DNA from: Locusta migratoria
Taxonomy: Eukaryota > Arthropoda > Insecta > Orthoptera > Acrididae
Reading direction: 5' to 3'
DNA length: 64,000 bases
Assembly: GCA_026315105.1 (NCBI GenBank)
Contig: CM048750.1
Span: forward strand, 260,019,151 to 260,083,150
In this document: piece by piece, positions 1-12,641 of the stretch
How the letters are laid out: the number at the start of each line of letters is the position of its first letter
How positions within the stretch are numbered: the stretch's first letter is position 1
Translations under genes and position numbers: made by a program
Notes under the pieces: model-generated
What the model saw: the letters and a program-made list of their open reading frames with translations, nothing else
Told to the model about the DNA's origin: nothing
Databases searched by the model: none

Positions 1-341
1 TTAATTTATTGCTTAATTATTGCTTTTATGATCAGATTGAAGCGCCATCTGTCAGACATTTTTTGAACTTTCCTTTTTTTCCCCTAATAAAACCCCATGT
101 AATTCCAAGCATGTGTGTCAATTTTTACCTCTCTATCTACATTATTCCGTGATTTATTAAGTTTTCAAATTTATACTGACTTTTTGTTCACCCGGTAGTT
201 GGGCACTTGGTGGGTTCAAGGAGAAGGTTGGGTTAGGTTATGTTAGAATCTATTCTGTGTGCGAAGTAGATTAGATTTCCATATCCTGGGGTGCAATGGA
301 TTGTAATCATCGGCGGATATTCCTTAGTTAAAAGTCTTTTT
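1..341. other. Unassigned AT-rich sequence
   Basis: No repeat family, ORF or RNA gene is recognised. It ends with the left target-site duplication of the first SINE. Confidence 0.4.
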
Positions 342-555
342 CAAATTAAAATGTTCAAAAATGTTCAAATGTTTGTATTGTTATGGGACTTAACTACAGG
401 GTCATCAGTCCCTAAACTTACAAACTACTTATGAACTAGCTAACACTAAGGACGGCACAAATATCCATGCCCGAGGGGGGATTCGAACCCCCGAACGTAG
501 TGTCCGTGCAGACCGTGACTGGCGCGCCGCAGTCCCCTCGGCCAGCGCGGCCGGC
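342..555 (-). mobile_element. tRNA-derived SINE, family 1
   Basis: Read on the minus strand it has a tRNA-like head with a Pol III A box (TGGCCGAGGGG) and a B box close to GGTTCGAATCC, then a body ending in TTTGAACATTTT. The 12-base direct repeat AAAAGTCTTTTT flanks it at 330-341 and 556-567 and marks the insertion precisely. Such elements are transcribed by RNA polymerase III and depend on LINE machinery to move. Small ORFs crossing it are chance frames. Confidence 0.93.
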
Positions 556-570
556 AAAAGTCTTTTTAAA

Positions 571-1134
571 CTACTCAAGGCTTTCCTGCTCAAGACATTG
601 TTAACGTGAGACATTAAACGTTCTGGGATTCAGCCCGCTGCTATGTTCTGACGCCTCTATCGGAACAGGCCGTTGCAGCTGGTTGTTTGTGGAGACGCGG
701 CGGATCCGGTTGGAAGCAACACTTGTTAACTGGAAGCGTTTGGGGTCGAGGCGACGCATGCGGCTACAGAGCGGTTTCCGGTGTCAACGACGTCCACATT
801 CCTGAGCTCATCAGGGGTCCTAACTACCGCTGAGGCACTTTGCTTGTCACTTGCTGACTCACCGTGAACAATAGTGGCTGCACCAGGAAGATTACAAGCC
901 CGCGTTTGTACATTAAGCAATTTCGGCTGCTGTAACAGTAATCACTCCTCTCCAAGGCAAAAACTATTACGGAAAAAGATTAAATTACTCTGTTCTAGAC
1001 AAAATGCTCTTTGCAAACGACTGAATTGTTTCTCCTGGAACGGATGCAACGTGACCTGTACCTACTTGTCAAAGTAAAAAAGGAATAAAATATAAATTCC
1101 ACCACATCAGGAACAAAAACGGTATTCATTGGAC
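571..1134. other. Unassigned sequence
   Basis: Short ORFs on both strands show no recognisable motif, and no repeat family is recognised. Confidence 0.35.
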
Positions 1135-2457
1135 AAATATATTATACTAAAAGTGACATGTGATTACATTTTTACGCAATCGGTGCATAGATCATGAGAA
1201 ATCAGTACCCAGAACAACCACCTCTGGCTGTAATAACGACCTTTATACGCCTGGGCATTGCGTCAAACACTGCTTGGATGGCGTGTCCAGGTACAGATGC
1301 ACAGCTTCAACACGATTCCACAGTTCATCAAGAGTAGTGACTGGCGTATCGTGACGAGCCAGTTGCTCGGCCAACATTGACCAAACGTTTTCAATTGGTG
1401 AGAGATCTGGAGAATTTACTGGCCAGGACAGCAGTCGAACATTTTACCTACCCAGAAAGGCCCGTACGGGACCTGCAACATGCGGTCGTGCATTATCCTG
1501 CTGAACTGTATGGTATCGCTGGGATCTAATTAAGGGTAGAGCCACGGGTAGTAACACATTTGAAATGTAACGGCCACTGTTCAAAGTGCCGTCGATGCTA
1601 ACAAGAGGTGACCGAGACGCGTAACCAATGGCACCCCATAACGTCACGCCTGGTGATACGCCAGTGTGGCGAAGAGGACGAATACACGCTTCCAATGTGC
1701 ATTCACGGATGCGATGATCATGATGCTGTAAACAGAACTTGGATTCATCCGAAAAAAAATGACATTTTGCCATTCGCGCACCCAGGTTCGTCATTGCGTA
1801 CACCATCGCAGGCGCTCCTGTCTGTGATGCAGCGTCAAGGGTAACCGCAGCCTTGGTCTCCGAGCTGATAGTCCATGCTGCTGCAAACGTCGTCGAACTG
1901 TTCGTGTCGATGGTTGTTGTCTTGCAAACGTCCCCATCTGTTGACGCAGGGATCGAGACGTGGCTGCATGATCCGTTACAGCCATGCGGATAAGATGCCT
2001 GTCATATCGACTGCTAGTGATACGAGGCCGTTGGGATCCAGCACGGCGTTTCGTATTGCCCTCCTGAATCAACCGATTCCATATTCTGCTAACAGTCATT
2101 GGATCGCGACCAACGCGAGCAGCAATGTCGCGATACGATAAACCGCAATCGCGATAGGCTACAATTCGACCTTTATCAAATTCGGAAACGTGATGGTACT
2201 CATTTCTCCTCCTTACACAAGGCATTACAACAACGTTTCACCAGGTAACGCCGGTCAACTGCTATTTGTGTATGAGAAATCGGTTGGAACCTTTCCTCAT
2301 GTCAGCACGTTGTAGGTGTCGCCACCGGCGCCAGCCTTGTGTGAATGCTCTGAAAAGCTAATCATTTGCAAATCACAGCATCTTCTTCCGGTCGGGTTAA
2401 TTTCGCGTCTGTAGCACGTCTCTTCGAGGTGTAGCAATTTTAATGGCCAGGAGTGTA
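1135..2457 (-). mobile_element. Tc1-like DNA transposon, nearly full length, inactive
   Basis: The length, about 1.3 kb, and gene layout fit a Tc1-like element oriented right to left. The right end reads GGCCAGGAGTGTA, a typical Tc1-type terminus ending in the TA target dinucleotide. The left end is less certain and lies near 1130-1140. A decayed transposase fills most of it. The left half of a mariner does not reappear beyond the left end, so the neighbouring mariner at 2458 is truncated rather than simply interrupted. Confidence 0.85.
1190..2225 (-). pseudogene. Tc1-like transposase (DD34E) pseudogene
   Basis: In life this enzyme cuts the element out and inserts it at TA. The N-terminal frame (1791-2225) starts MPCVRRRNEYHH and holds the paired helix-turn-helix DNA-binding region, including FDKGRIVAYRDCGLSYRDIA and MTVSRIWNRLIQEG. 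The frame then changes near 1800. The second frame (1444-1806) carries the first catalytic aspartate in FFSDESKF and the second in QQDNARPHV. A stop follows at about 1444, after which SPDLSPIENVW supplies the third acidic residue near 1400. So all three catalytic positions survive but are spread over broken frames, and a small deletion lies near 1710. No functional protein is expected. Confidence 0.9.
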
Positions 2458-3080
2458 CTACTGTCGCTGATAGCACACGTTGTTGACATACCTACCTTAC
2501 CTCCGAGCAAATGGACTCGCCCGCTCCACGACATCGCCGTGCGCACATTCGAGGAAAAAACAGTCGTTTGTGATTAAGTGGTCTGAAGTAAAGGTGTTAC
2601 CATGTTTTCGAAACAGGAACACGACAGACAATGCACAGTTTTACTGTTCGTTTTTGGAGCATCACTTGCGACCAGCCTTGCGAAAGAAACAGCAACACTT
2701 TCGCACAACCCATCCATTATTTTGCACGACAATTCGCGGAAGCATACAGCGCAAGCTGTCGCTGCTCTGTTCGGTCGATAGGACTGGGAAGTACTGCACC
2801 ATCCACCATACTCGCAGGTCTCCTTGTGACTTTGATTTGATTTCGAAGATGAAGGAACCACTTCGTGGTATTCGCTTCTGTTTTCTTCCACATATTCGAC
2901 AAGCAGTAGACCGCTTCATTCGCACTGTCAACAGAACAGGCTTTGCTAACTCTATTCTACGCCTTCTACATCGCTGGCAACGGGTTCTACGCAACGCTGG
3001 TAACTACTTTGAAGGATTGTAACAGGTGAAAACATGTAACGCTTTTGTATCAATTGTGAATGACGCGAGAGGAAAACTAC
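2458..3080 (+). mobile_element. Mariner remnant, copy 1, internally deleted
   Basis: The left part matches the untranslated leader shared with the copies at 16991 and 30142, for example CCTACCTTACCTCCGAGCAA. It then jumps to the C-terminal third of a mariner transposase: FYCSFLEHHLRPALRKK, SPCDFDLISKMKEPLRG and RWQRVLRNAGNYFEGL. The N-terminal DNA-binding domain and the first catalytic residue are missing, and DNARSH is changed to an IRGSIQRK-like reading by frameshift. The 180-aa ORF at 2480-3022 is this fusion of leader and C terminus, not a gene. Confidence 0.85.
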
Positions 3081-3561
3081 AGAAATATAGTGTATATGTG
3101 GCGCCATCAAAATACACTTAACAAGTAGCAGAAAAGGTACATTGCTTAAACTATAAAAAGTATTGCCATCACCACTGTTTTTGTATTTAGGTAAATAGTA
3201 GACACATTTTGAACAATTCATAACGATAGACGGTATAGAGGTCAAATTTCGTACTGGAAAGGAAGAGAAACGAAGACTTATGGAAGAAATTAAGACTGTT
3301 TAATGAGAATGGGGCACAAACTGGGAAAAAACATGTAGATAAATGCTAGAAAGGTAAACACTAAAGAGCCGACAAGAGAAGAAACATGAACGAAGCAAAA
3401 GGTTTGGAGGCATAAAAATCAGAACTGGTTTTATACTAATGACATGTTGACGACTTCTGTGCTCGGCTATTTGTAATATACGTATACGGCGAAGTCACGT
3501 AAAACTTGCACTGAAAATGTTGCGGAAAAGGAATGTACAGAAAGCGGTCAAGGAAGTGATG
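3081..3561. other. Unassigned sequence
   Basis: No repeat family or coding signal is recognised between the mariner remnant and the next SINE. Confidence 0.35.
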
Positions 3562-3569
3562 GACAAGTG

Positions 3570-3771
3570 AATGTTCAAATGTTTGTAGAGCTTATGGGAC
3601 TTAACTACGGGGTCATCAGTCCCTAAATTTACAAACCAAACTACTTATGAACTAGCTAACACTAAGGAAGGCACAAATATCTATGTCCGAGGCGGGATTC
3701 GAACCCCCGACCGTAGTGGCTGTGCAGAGCGTGATTGACGCGCCGCAGTCCCCTAGGCCACCGCGACCGGC
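3570..3771 (-). mobile_element. tRNA-derived SINE, family 1
   Basis: Same family as 342-555, with the tRNA-like head at the right end. The direct repeat GACAAGTG at 3562-3569 and 3772-3779 is the target-site duplication. The A box region is mutated (CCTAGGCCACCGCGACC on the plus strand). Confidence 0.92.
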
Positions 3772-4117
3772 GACAAGTGCATGGAGCGGAACCGAGACAG
3801 GGGAATGTCGACTATTGTAAGAGTGTAACAAACACATAATATAGGAGATTATATTGTGTATTACATGGACCATCGTTTATATCAGGACGGGAGGAGAAAA
3901 TGCATAGAGAGAGGGGGTTAGATAAACGGTTGTGGGTGGGGGTGGGATGGAAAAGGTTCATTCTGTGCAGACTTTAACCAGCAAACGCAACTCAACATTA
4001 AGTACGAGCAGGAGTTTGCTCTTCAAATAGCCAACTAAACCTAAGAGTTGGTTTTAATGCTTTGATGTTGTTTTTTTTTAAACAAAGAAAAATTGACACG
4101 TTTTCTTATCGTTAAAT

Positions 4118-5337
4118 AACAGCTAAAGCCGTCGGCACACGGAATGAGGCAATTAACGTGCGCGGGTACGGGAAATACGACGTTACGACTTTACGAGGCG
4201 CAGCTTCGTCGGCACACGAGACAAGCTGCTTGATGTGATTTGGGGTTTCAGAGCTCTCTGGCGACAGTTTTCAGCGCGCAATCGTCGTCTGATACAGCTC
4301 ATTTGGAGCGCGAAGCACACGCATCGAAGAGTACGTGTTTAAAATGGATCCTACTGAATTATCTCTCTGGCGTTATTAGAGAACCATTCATAGGCAATAT
4401 TCGATCTTCCGATACCACCCATCTGCTTTGATCCAGGCACAACGATATGACGATAACCCACTTTCATATTTCAATGCGAATGTAGTGTGGCGTCGATAAC
4501 AACATGAAATAAATAACTACACAAATATAAATGCAAGCAAAAAATAAATAAATAAATAAAAAATAAAATAAAAAAGTATAAGAATATAACGGGACTACCG
4601 CGGGCATTAAGAGGTTTTGAGCAGGGAAATTCTAAATAGAAATAGCAACATTGACATAAACTGAAACGTGAAGATTTTCGTCGTACTGTTTTGGAAGCAT
4701 TTTTTTCTCTAAACACTCCATTCCCTCGGTTTCACTGATTAACAAAAGAACATCGCAAAACGTAACGTAGCTTTTACACTTCGCTAGTCTCTCGCGCCGT
4801 ATTTCACCAAGTTTCGTAATTGTACTTCACTATTATGATGAAAAGCTCTCCTGACGCTACATCGTATACAAGAACTTAATTAATGAGCCGTTTTCAGGGT
4901 GATTTTGTCTCCTACATTGTCTCTAATTGCTATTTATATACAGTGAAACGTCATCATGGTATGTTTTTTTTTCGATGTTTCATCTGTATTTCAATATTGC
5001 TATTTCTATTTTTTTCTGTTTATTATATAAGATCTGTTTTTCCGTCGTGGCTTCAATTAAAACACACATTTGTTAGTCCACGCAGTAGGCATATTGCTAG
5101 AAGTAAACAATAAACCGAATTGAAGCAGGAAGGTCGGAACATGACGTACACAGTGTTCTTGCTTGGTATCGGTCCGACTTGACGTGGCACGTTACCGAAA
5201 TATCGCAGAACTCATTTTGCGTTACACGGGAGAAAATGGCTCCTCAACGGGAAAAAGCAGGATGTGACGTCAGAAATCTCTGAGAGCGGCACGTTAGCTA
5301 TCCCGTTCCGTGAGCCGACGACTTAACGACGCATCGG
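4118..5337. mobile_element. Possible non-autonomous TIR DNA transposon
   Basis: The left end near 4124 (CTAAAGCCGTCGGCACACGG) and the reverse complement of the right end near 5330 (TTAAGTCGTCGGCTCACGG) are imperfect inverted repeats. Similarity continues inward to AACGTGCGCG versus AACGTGCCGC. The flanks share CGTTAAA at 4110 and 5338, a possible target duplication. The interior has no transposase, only simple AT-rich sequence with an AAATA-rich tract at 4540-4575. The superfamily is unknown. Confidence 0.5.
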
Positions 5338-5339
5338 CG

Positions 5340-6283
5340 TTAAAAGCCTCCACGAGATGATAAGATGAATTTGTTGTCACATACTTCTCCCCTCCTACTA
5401 CAATGAAACAACTAGTCACTTGTCAATTAAACGGCTTTGTCCTCAGGGTGTTGCGTTATCCGCTGACGAGGTATCTCATTACGTGTGATCTGAGAATACG
5501 GCGATGGCGGCTGTCGCGTGAGGAGATGGAGTGGCGCTCGTGCTGCGTGGCCGGCGCTGGAATTAAGAACAAAGGACTGTCGTTAGCGGCGGTATCTCTG
5601 GCGCGCCGCCTGTCTGTCCGGAGGCGCACGTGCGTCGGCGGCGCGCTGTCGTGACGACCGCGTCGAGTATCGATAATCGCCGCAGTGGGCGGACCGGAGC
5701 CCTTGGCCCGCCGTGCCGCCTCGCACCACGCAACGTTGCCAGCACTGACGCGGCCGCACACGGGGACTTTCCCCGCGGCGTTTTCCTGCTCTCTGGCCGC
5801 GTGGGATCCCCCGCGCTTCCTCATAGGTTTCCTTATCGCGGCACACATTAGTGTACCCAATTGCCTGCAATAGCGCCAGATGAAAGGCATACACATTATG
5901 AGCACTGGGATTCACTGTCGTCAAGTGGTGTTGTGACCGTGTGACGCGGGAAGCAAAGCAGTCAGGCGGAGCAGACACAAGCGGGCATTCCTCCCGGCGG
6001 TACCAGCTGAAAACGGGGATACCCTTAAGCTGTAAAACTGCCACATCAACCCACCATTTAACGTGAGCACAGACTGCAGTGGTTCTCCAGTGAGAACTGG
6101 CTAGTTAATGATTCTACCCGCATTCAAAAATACCCAGATGTTGGATGGGAGTGGGGGGAGATATGGTTTGACCGATTCACTTAACCCCCAAAAAGCTGAT
6201 TTATTTTATCTGCATGGCAAACCTTTACCCGTTAACATTGTAAAAGAACTACGAAACAACATTTACACAGTTCCCCATCCCTC
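5340..6283. other. GC/CpG-rich segment, about 5450-5850, in unassigned DNA
   Basis: The segment around 5500-5850 is strikingly rich in CpG compared with its AT-rich surroundings and has overlapping ORFs on both strands. Such ORFs are expected by chance in GC-rich DNA. No protein motif is seen. A promoter or first exon is possible but unsupported. Confidence 0.3.
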
Positions 6284-6333
6284 CCCCCCCCCCCACACAC
6301 ACACACATCCACACTCACTCACTCACTCACTCA

Positions 6334-6372
<39 letters not shown>
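6284..6372. repeat. Compound microsatellite: poly-C, CA and CACT repeats
   Basis: A run of C is followed by CA dinucleotides, then CACT tetranucleotide units, then a long CA run. It abuts the left arm of the palindrome that follows. Confidence 0.97.
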
Positions 6373-6374
<2 letters not shown>

Positions 6375-6633
6375 CCAGCTGCGTCCAAATCAATTTAAAC
6401 TACATTCCTATCACAGTTTGGGAGCTACAACCCTTCAAAGTTTAGGGGGCGGAGGCTGCGATAGCGTAGCTGATGGCCGAGTGGCTATCCCTTGGGGCAC
6501 GGTCCACTGTCTCATGACCACCAGCCAGTGGGCTACGCTGTCGTAGCCTCCGCCCCCTAAATTTTGAAGGGTTGTAGCTCCCAAACTAACAGTGATAGGA
6601 ATGTAGTTTAAATTGATTTGGACGCAGCTGGTT
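6373..6633. repeat. Foldback palindrome, arms about 100 bp
   Basis: The arm at 6373-6470 and the arm at 6532-6633 are reverse complements with few differences, separated by about 60 bases. The arms begin with AACCAGCTGCGTCC. No coding content or target duplication is clear. Confidence 0.88.
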
Positions 6634-8978
6634 TAAACGATCCAATACAAGACAGAAAAAAACTATTGTTCCATTAAAAAAAATATCATTGTGGTGTAAC
6701 TCTTTGGAAAATGATACAATAAACTATGTTCATAGCTCCGCAGAAAGTGTAACATTTCTTATGTTGACCTACCGCATTAAAATTTCCCGTCACCTATTAT
6801 TTTATAAGTTACAGAGGCAAACACGCTTAGTGAAACACCCTGTATATATAAAATCAGAAAGCCGCCACACAGACGGAATGAAAATAGATGGAACAAATTC
6901 AAAATTTCGCGCACTTCGAGAGGAAACAAACCGGAGAAGCAAGTACGTAAATTGTGCAGCGGAATGTGTATCGATGCTACAATAACAAAAACAAGATAGA
7001 AAATACATCGAGAAACAGAAAAAATGCGAGCAAACGAGATTAAAATACGAAATATAGTTAATGAATAAGGAACTACACCGAACAGTTCTCAGTACCAAAG
7101 ACTTCACAAACTATTTCCCACTGTTTACAGGTCGTTCAAAAACCTCAGAAGTACCTGCAAACACGTCTTGCAAAGGAATAATATACACCCACCGGAACTC
7201 TGGGAAACTATACACCTTTACTAATACCACAGCTACGGTTCTGACAATGTCAGTTTATGACAAAAGAGCAAATACTGTATACTTGTTTGAAGGTAGCCCC
7301 ATCTTCAGTTTACAACAGAATAACATTTTGGTTACTGTCGATGCTAGAAGTAACTGTTCACCTACATCCAGTCCCTAGAGCTTTACGTATAATTAAACTT
7401 CAGTTGTCCCACGTTATATATTTAAGAACAGCTATAGAAGTCAAAGCAGTTGTTTTTATAATCTTTGTTTGCAGTCGCGTCACGCCAAACGTAAGGCACG
7501 AAATTGGACGCGGTTTACACAGCTGTATTGGTGGAGGTCTGATTTACAATCTCGTACTTTATTTCGTCTTGATACGCTGCCTAGAAGCCGAGTTAGCTAT
7601 ACATAAAGACTGTTTTTTTTTTCTCTCTCTACTGGATCAAAACGGGGAAATCGAAATCCATAGGTGATGCAGGGTAAACTGTCATAGGAAAATGTTAATG
7701 ATTTTAAGTGAAAACAATTTTACCATACTCAAATTTTTGGTCAAGCCGGCGTTGTCAAAGAAAATGAGTAAAACTGACATTTCTAAAATGTGGATAGACT
7801 CAGTTTCGTTTAAAGGATTACTTCATTTTATATTGGATAAACGAAATTAGGATTACTTCATTTTATATTGGATAAACGAAATTAGGACAGGATACGTTTT
7901 ATAAAACAAAACACGATAAAACGATTGAATCCGTAAAAAGTACTATTTTGGAACGTTTTATCATAATAATAATAAAAATAATAGTATAAATAGTGTTGAC
8001 AGTTTAATGCCGTTGACTGAAGACATTCTTAACTACATTATTACATCTGTGTAAATATTATCGTTGTCGAGTTTGTCGAGATGACCCTACTAATATCATT
8101 GTTAAGTTTGTCTTATTCACACTATTACGCATGCAGTTTCTCGTGAGAACATGCATCGCCATGATCTTCAAAAAATCGCAGGGGCATTGGGACGGACGCT
8201 TTCAGAGGCTGTCGTCAACCTCAGGAGGTTTTCCAAATGCTCGCTGGTAACTGGCTTAGATAATGTTTATAATGATTCCTATGGGCAAAAACATCAAATT
8301 TTGTATGTAAACAGATTATTTAACTTTCGCAATTTCTTTAAATTCAACGCTAGACCGTTTCGCTATCCTGGTGTAGGCCTACTAGAATTCCACGGTTCAA
8401 ATATCTGTAATAACGAGCGCTCAATTCTTTACCGTTGCACCCGTTTTAGAGCTTACAATTCAGTTTTTTTTATATCCGTTATTCTCACCGAGTATAGGTT
8501 TCAGGGTTATTCAAAACCCATACGAGTTCTAGATCCACGCGAATAAGTCGCTGGCAAAAGCTATAGCTTGGGTATAATCAAGGCTAATAAATATAAGGTT
8601 GGGCAGTAAGCGCTCTGCACTGCCATTGGCTGGCGCTGTGACGTCACTATGGGACTGCTCGCTCCCAAACGGCCTGAACAGGTTTAGTCCGCTATGGCAC
8701 GGAATGTGCATTTATATTAAGTCTTTGACGAAAGATATTGTTTCTACGTTAAATACAAAGTGCTATTGTGTCGTAAAATAATGCAGTTATTCTATCGTAG
8801 ATTTACGCGTTATGTATGAGTAACATATAAGATTACAAAAACATTTCGACTGTGTCTATAATATGAACTGCTGACATTAACAGAACAGGAATCATTGAAA
8901 CACTTTTTCCGTGGCAAACTAAGCAATTCCGACTTTAAACCCTTTCATAATCGGTTTCTCTGAAATTCCGGGAGTGTA
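6634..8978. other. Unassigned AT-rich sequence with small ORFs
   Basis: ORFs of 105-136 codons (7061-7378, 7257-7667, 8151-8546, all plus) show no domain, signal peptide or family motif that I recognise and overlap in different frames. I do not call them genes. Only the tandem duplication at 7815 was recognised as a repeat. Confidence 0.3.
7815..7884. repeat. Tandem duplication of a 35-bp unit
   Basis: The unit beginning GGATTACTTCATTTTATATT occurs twice without a gap, at 7815-7849 and 7850-7884, with no difference seen. Confidence 0.95.
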
Positions 8979-8989
8979 TTCGAGAATGT

Positions 8990-9181
8990 TCAAAATGTTC
9001 AAATGTTTGTAGAATTTAACTACGGGGTCATCAGTCCCTAAACTTACAAACTACTTATGAACTAGCTAAGACTACGGACGGCACAAATATCCATGCCCGA
9101 GGGGCGATTCGAACCCCCGACCGTAGTGGCCGTGCAGACCGTGACTGGAGCGCCTTAGTCCCCTCGGCCACCGCGGCCGGC
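8990..9181 (-). mobile_element. tRNA-derived SINE, family 1
   Basis: The tRNA-like head lies at the right. The target duplication ATTCGAGAATGT is seen at 8978-8989 and 9182-9193. A short deletion removes part of the tail near 9012. Confidence 0.93.
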
Positions 9182-9193
9182 ATTCGAGAATGT

Positions 9194-11893
9194 GCAACGC
9201 TTACAGTTCCCCCCTGTAGCATTTCGACAGACACAGTTTTTTAACGTTTCATCTCGAGATAAATATGAAACTTTATTTCAGTTCCGTTTGTGTTCCTGCT
9301 GTGGAAATTACAACCCGTAATAGCACAGCCTGGCATTGTATAAATAATAACAGAAGTATTTCGAAGCATTACAGCAGAGACGATAGCGCGCGCGACAAGC
9401 ACTCGGGAAATCAATATACTTTCCACTTAAGCTTTTTCCTCCCAAACTATGAAGCGAAACAAACTATTTAACCCTTTAATTCCCGGTGTTTTTCCTCGAC
9501 AACAACGTATTAAATGATGATTTATACCGTATTTTGTGTATCAGTCCTTAAATTCACATTATTGTTGAGGGACAACATGCTTCTAGTACGACATTTTGGC
9601 GCTTGGTACGGCGTATAGCCACTTCTGAGGCATTAATCTGTCCGTCTTGAAGGTTGTGTTGCGTTGCCGTCTGTAAGTGGTTAAGAGTGTGAGCGTGAGT
9701 GTGGTTCCTTTTATTGTATTCCAGCAGTGAATTGTCGTGTCTTTGGTGCTGTGCCGAAGATGATGCTACCATTATTGATCTGGCAGGGTTAACTGTCAAC
9801 AAAATATCGTCGAAGTAATAAAATGCCACGATGCAAACGTCAGTGTTGTGCATGAAATACACGACATAAAAAAACAATAGTTCGGCAAAAATTTTGAAAC
9901 ACTTATTTTGATGTTTAGTGCACTGTATTATTAAAGAAAGCACTGAATTTTAAGTTTTGCAAAGCTGAATTCTTAATGTGGGATTGAAGGAGTTAAGCAA
10001 ATACAGCAGAAACGGTAACACATACGCACACGAGTTAGCAACTAACACTTTTACCAGAGTCGAATATAAAGAGTCGCGAAACTCCCAGAGATTTTCTGCA
10101 ACTTCGCGACTGCAGCACTGCCAAGCGGCCGGGTCGTAAAATCACACCGCGAAGCGATTGAGTAATGAATGTGTATTTGAACTGAAGCAGCATTTTCAAA
10201 ATAACTTCGTATTTCCAAGCTTTTATGGCTCTATAAATTGTAGCAAGTGTCAAAATTCGGAAATCTCTCATTTGCAAAGGATGCTCGGAAGTAAGAGAAT
10301 AATGTTATGAATAACAGGTGTTCGTTTACTATGGTTAGTTATACTTTTAGGCACAGAAGTAAAGCTTTAACAATTCATTCACGTACAAACTTCTGCTGTT
10401 AATGAGAATCGCAAATACTTGACCACTATTTCATAATATTACTGCTGAATAAAAGTAATGTATGAATGACTGCATTAGGTTTGTACCTCAGCTTCACAAA
10501 AATGATAACCCTGTATACTAACATATTTTGTCGGTTACCTACTAGTTTGATAAAGTGAATATGTAGCTAAAAATAAATATGTCCATATATAAGCTGTTAA
10601 TGTTAGCACCTCACATTCTTGAAGATATTCAGTTTGATACCTGTCAAGTAGCTAAAAAAATTATGATAGGTACCGTGCACGAAAGGCACAGAAGCAAGGA
10701 CGAGGTGAAAAGATGGTTTAAACGATGATGTAGAATCTAGTCCCGTACAATGTGAGAATCGTGTGTACTTTTCAAAACATTACAAGTCCGAAATTCGCTG
10801 AAACAAAACTCGTGCAACATGTCAGTACACATCGAGAATGCGAACATAATCATAATCAGTTCCTTTTATATATTTCAGCACATCAGGTTGCAATTCATTT
10901 CTACTTTCAAAAGGTTTCAGACGATATTAATAAGACTCGGGTATTGTGAACAGTATGAATTACACTGCACTGACAGTGTGTTAAATTATAGACTGCCATT
11001 AACAGAAGCAGTGATATTGCTTTACTGATGTTTTCGTAATTGTATTACAAAGTTCACAGCAACGTTCAATGACTAGGAAATATGAAAGTAACGGCATTAA
11101 AAACGGCAACTTCTCAGTTTGCGTCATGCCATTCCTCTGTTATTCCCTACTGGCCGCTTGGAGCGCGAGTATCGCTTCAGCTGCAATTTTTTTTCCTATG
11201 GAGTTTCGAGACTGTCTGTGATACTGTGGTTTTACTCCCAGGTGTCCCATAGCGACGTCATGCGCAGAACGGCGACAACGGGTTTCTACTGGGCATCGCT
11301 TACTGCGCCCCCCTGGGTATAATGCAGGCTGTGTTTTACGCGAGTAGTTTTGCCCGATGCAGTACGGCGGGTAGCGTACGTTATAGGGGGGACACGCAAC
11401 GCGAGGGAAATTAAACGTCAGAAGCGGTCGGCGGTGTCACGTGACACAGAGGTGGTGGCTGGTCTGATGGGGCAGGTGTCGTATGCTCCGGGCAAACAGT
11501 GAGTCATGACGCACAGTCGGCGCGAACAGGTGCGGGCCTCCTGCAAACGAAGGCGGAGTACGTCGCGCCGGATGTTTTAGCGCCACGAGGAAATTATCGC
11601 CAGATAAACGCGTGAGTCACACAGCTTATCACGGCCGATAAGCGACGTTACCGAAGTGTTGCGGAAGATATCGCTGTGCTTCTTGTCCTTTCAAAACAAT
11701 AATTTTCATTTGTTATCGCGCGAGGAAAATGAAGCAATACGTAATAACCAGTTTGGGGGCGTCCATTAATTACGTGAGGTTTTTAGGGGGGAAGGGAGGG
11801 GTCGACTCAAGTGTCACATGGTGAAGAAGGCAAATCTCACATAGTATTTTTCCGCAAGAAACAGTGAAAACCTGTGAGATAAGGAGGTTAAAT

Positions 11894-11924
<31 letters not shown>

Positions 11925-12306
11925 TGTTTCACGTCTAAAATTTGGCTCAATCCTGCACAATCGTATTTGTCGCGGTTATGCAAACATCACATAGTAACAC
12001 AATAGCCTCTCGATTGTATCTCGAATTTGACGAGCGTTTTATCGGAACTGGAACGAAACACAGGCGCCTCTATTGCGTGAAGCTGCGTGAATAGAAGCCC
12101 AGGACAGAACGCTCAGCTACGGCCATACGAGCGTTATTTTCACGCACGTTTGTAAGGGATGTCATCCACTGCAGCACTACTTCAAGGAAATACTCTTATT
12201 TATGAAATAAAACTTTCTTAGTCTTTCACATCCTCTGTACTTCTATCCCTACAAGATCATGAATGAAAGACCCCATTTACTGCTTAAAATTATATACTTT
12301 TACAGG
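9194..12306. other. Unassigned sequence, about 3 kb
   Basis: No recognised element. It includes a CpG-rich patch at about 11330-11650 and a poly-A run at 11900-11924. ORFs are short and lack recognisable motifs. Confidence 0.3.
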
Positions 12307-12580
12307 TTTTTCGAATGATCAGATTATAAATCTAATGTCTTGATAGCAAATTTTTTATTATGATTATTAGTTGTGGCTCATCTCTGAACCACTGTCAAAC
12401 GTAAAATACACAAAACAACCATATTATACACAAAACAGTATTAAATACAGAAGAATAGATGGAAAACTTTCTTAGAATTTGTTATATACATACCATGTTG
12501 GTCAATTCGGTAAACATTTCCCTAAAGACAATGTAATCATCCAAAAACATCATGACTGGTGTATTATAAATGCAAAAAGC

Positions 12581-12641
<61 letters not shown>

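Noticed and set aside
429..614. Minus ORF with SGVRIPPRAWIFVPS, seen again at 22236-22499 and elsewhere
   Set aside because: It is the translation of the SINE head in one frame, not a conserved protein.
2480..3022. 180-aa plus ORF as a gene
   Set aside because: The first half is mariner leader and only the second half is transposase C terminus, joined by an internal deletion.
5456..6044. Overlapping 149-153-aa minus ORFs as candidate genes
   Set aside because: They lie in a CpG-rich block where stops are rare, overlap in different frames and show no motif.
6284..6372. CRISPR-like or other spaced repeat array
   Set aside because: Simple microsatellite with no spacers.
8151..8546. 131-aa plus ORF as a small gene
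   Set aside because: No recognisable domain, no supporting splice or promoter signal, and AT-rich composition with phenylalanine runs typical of chance.
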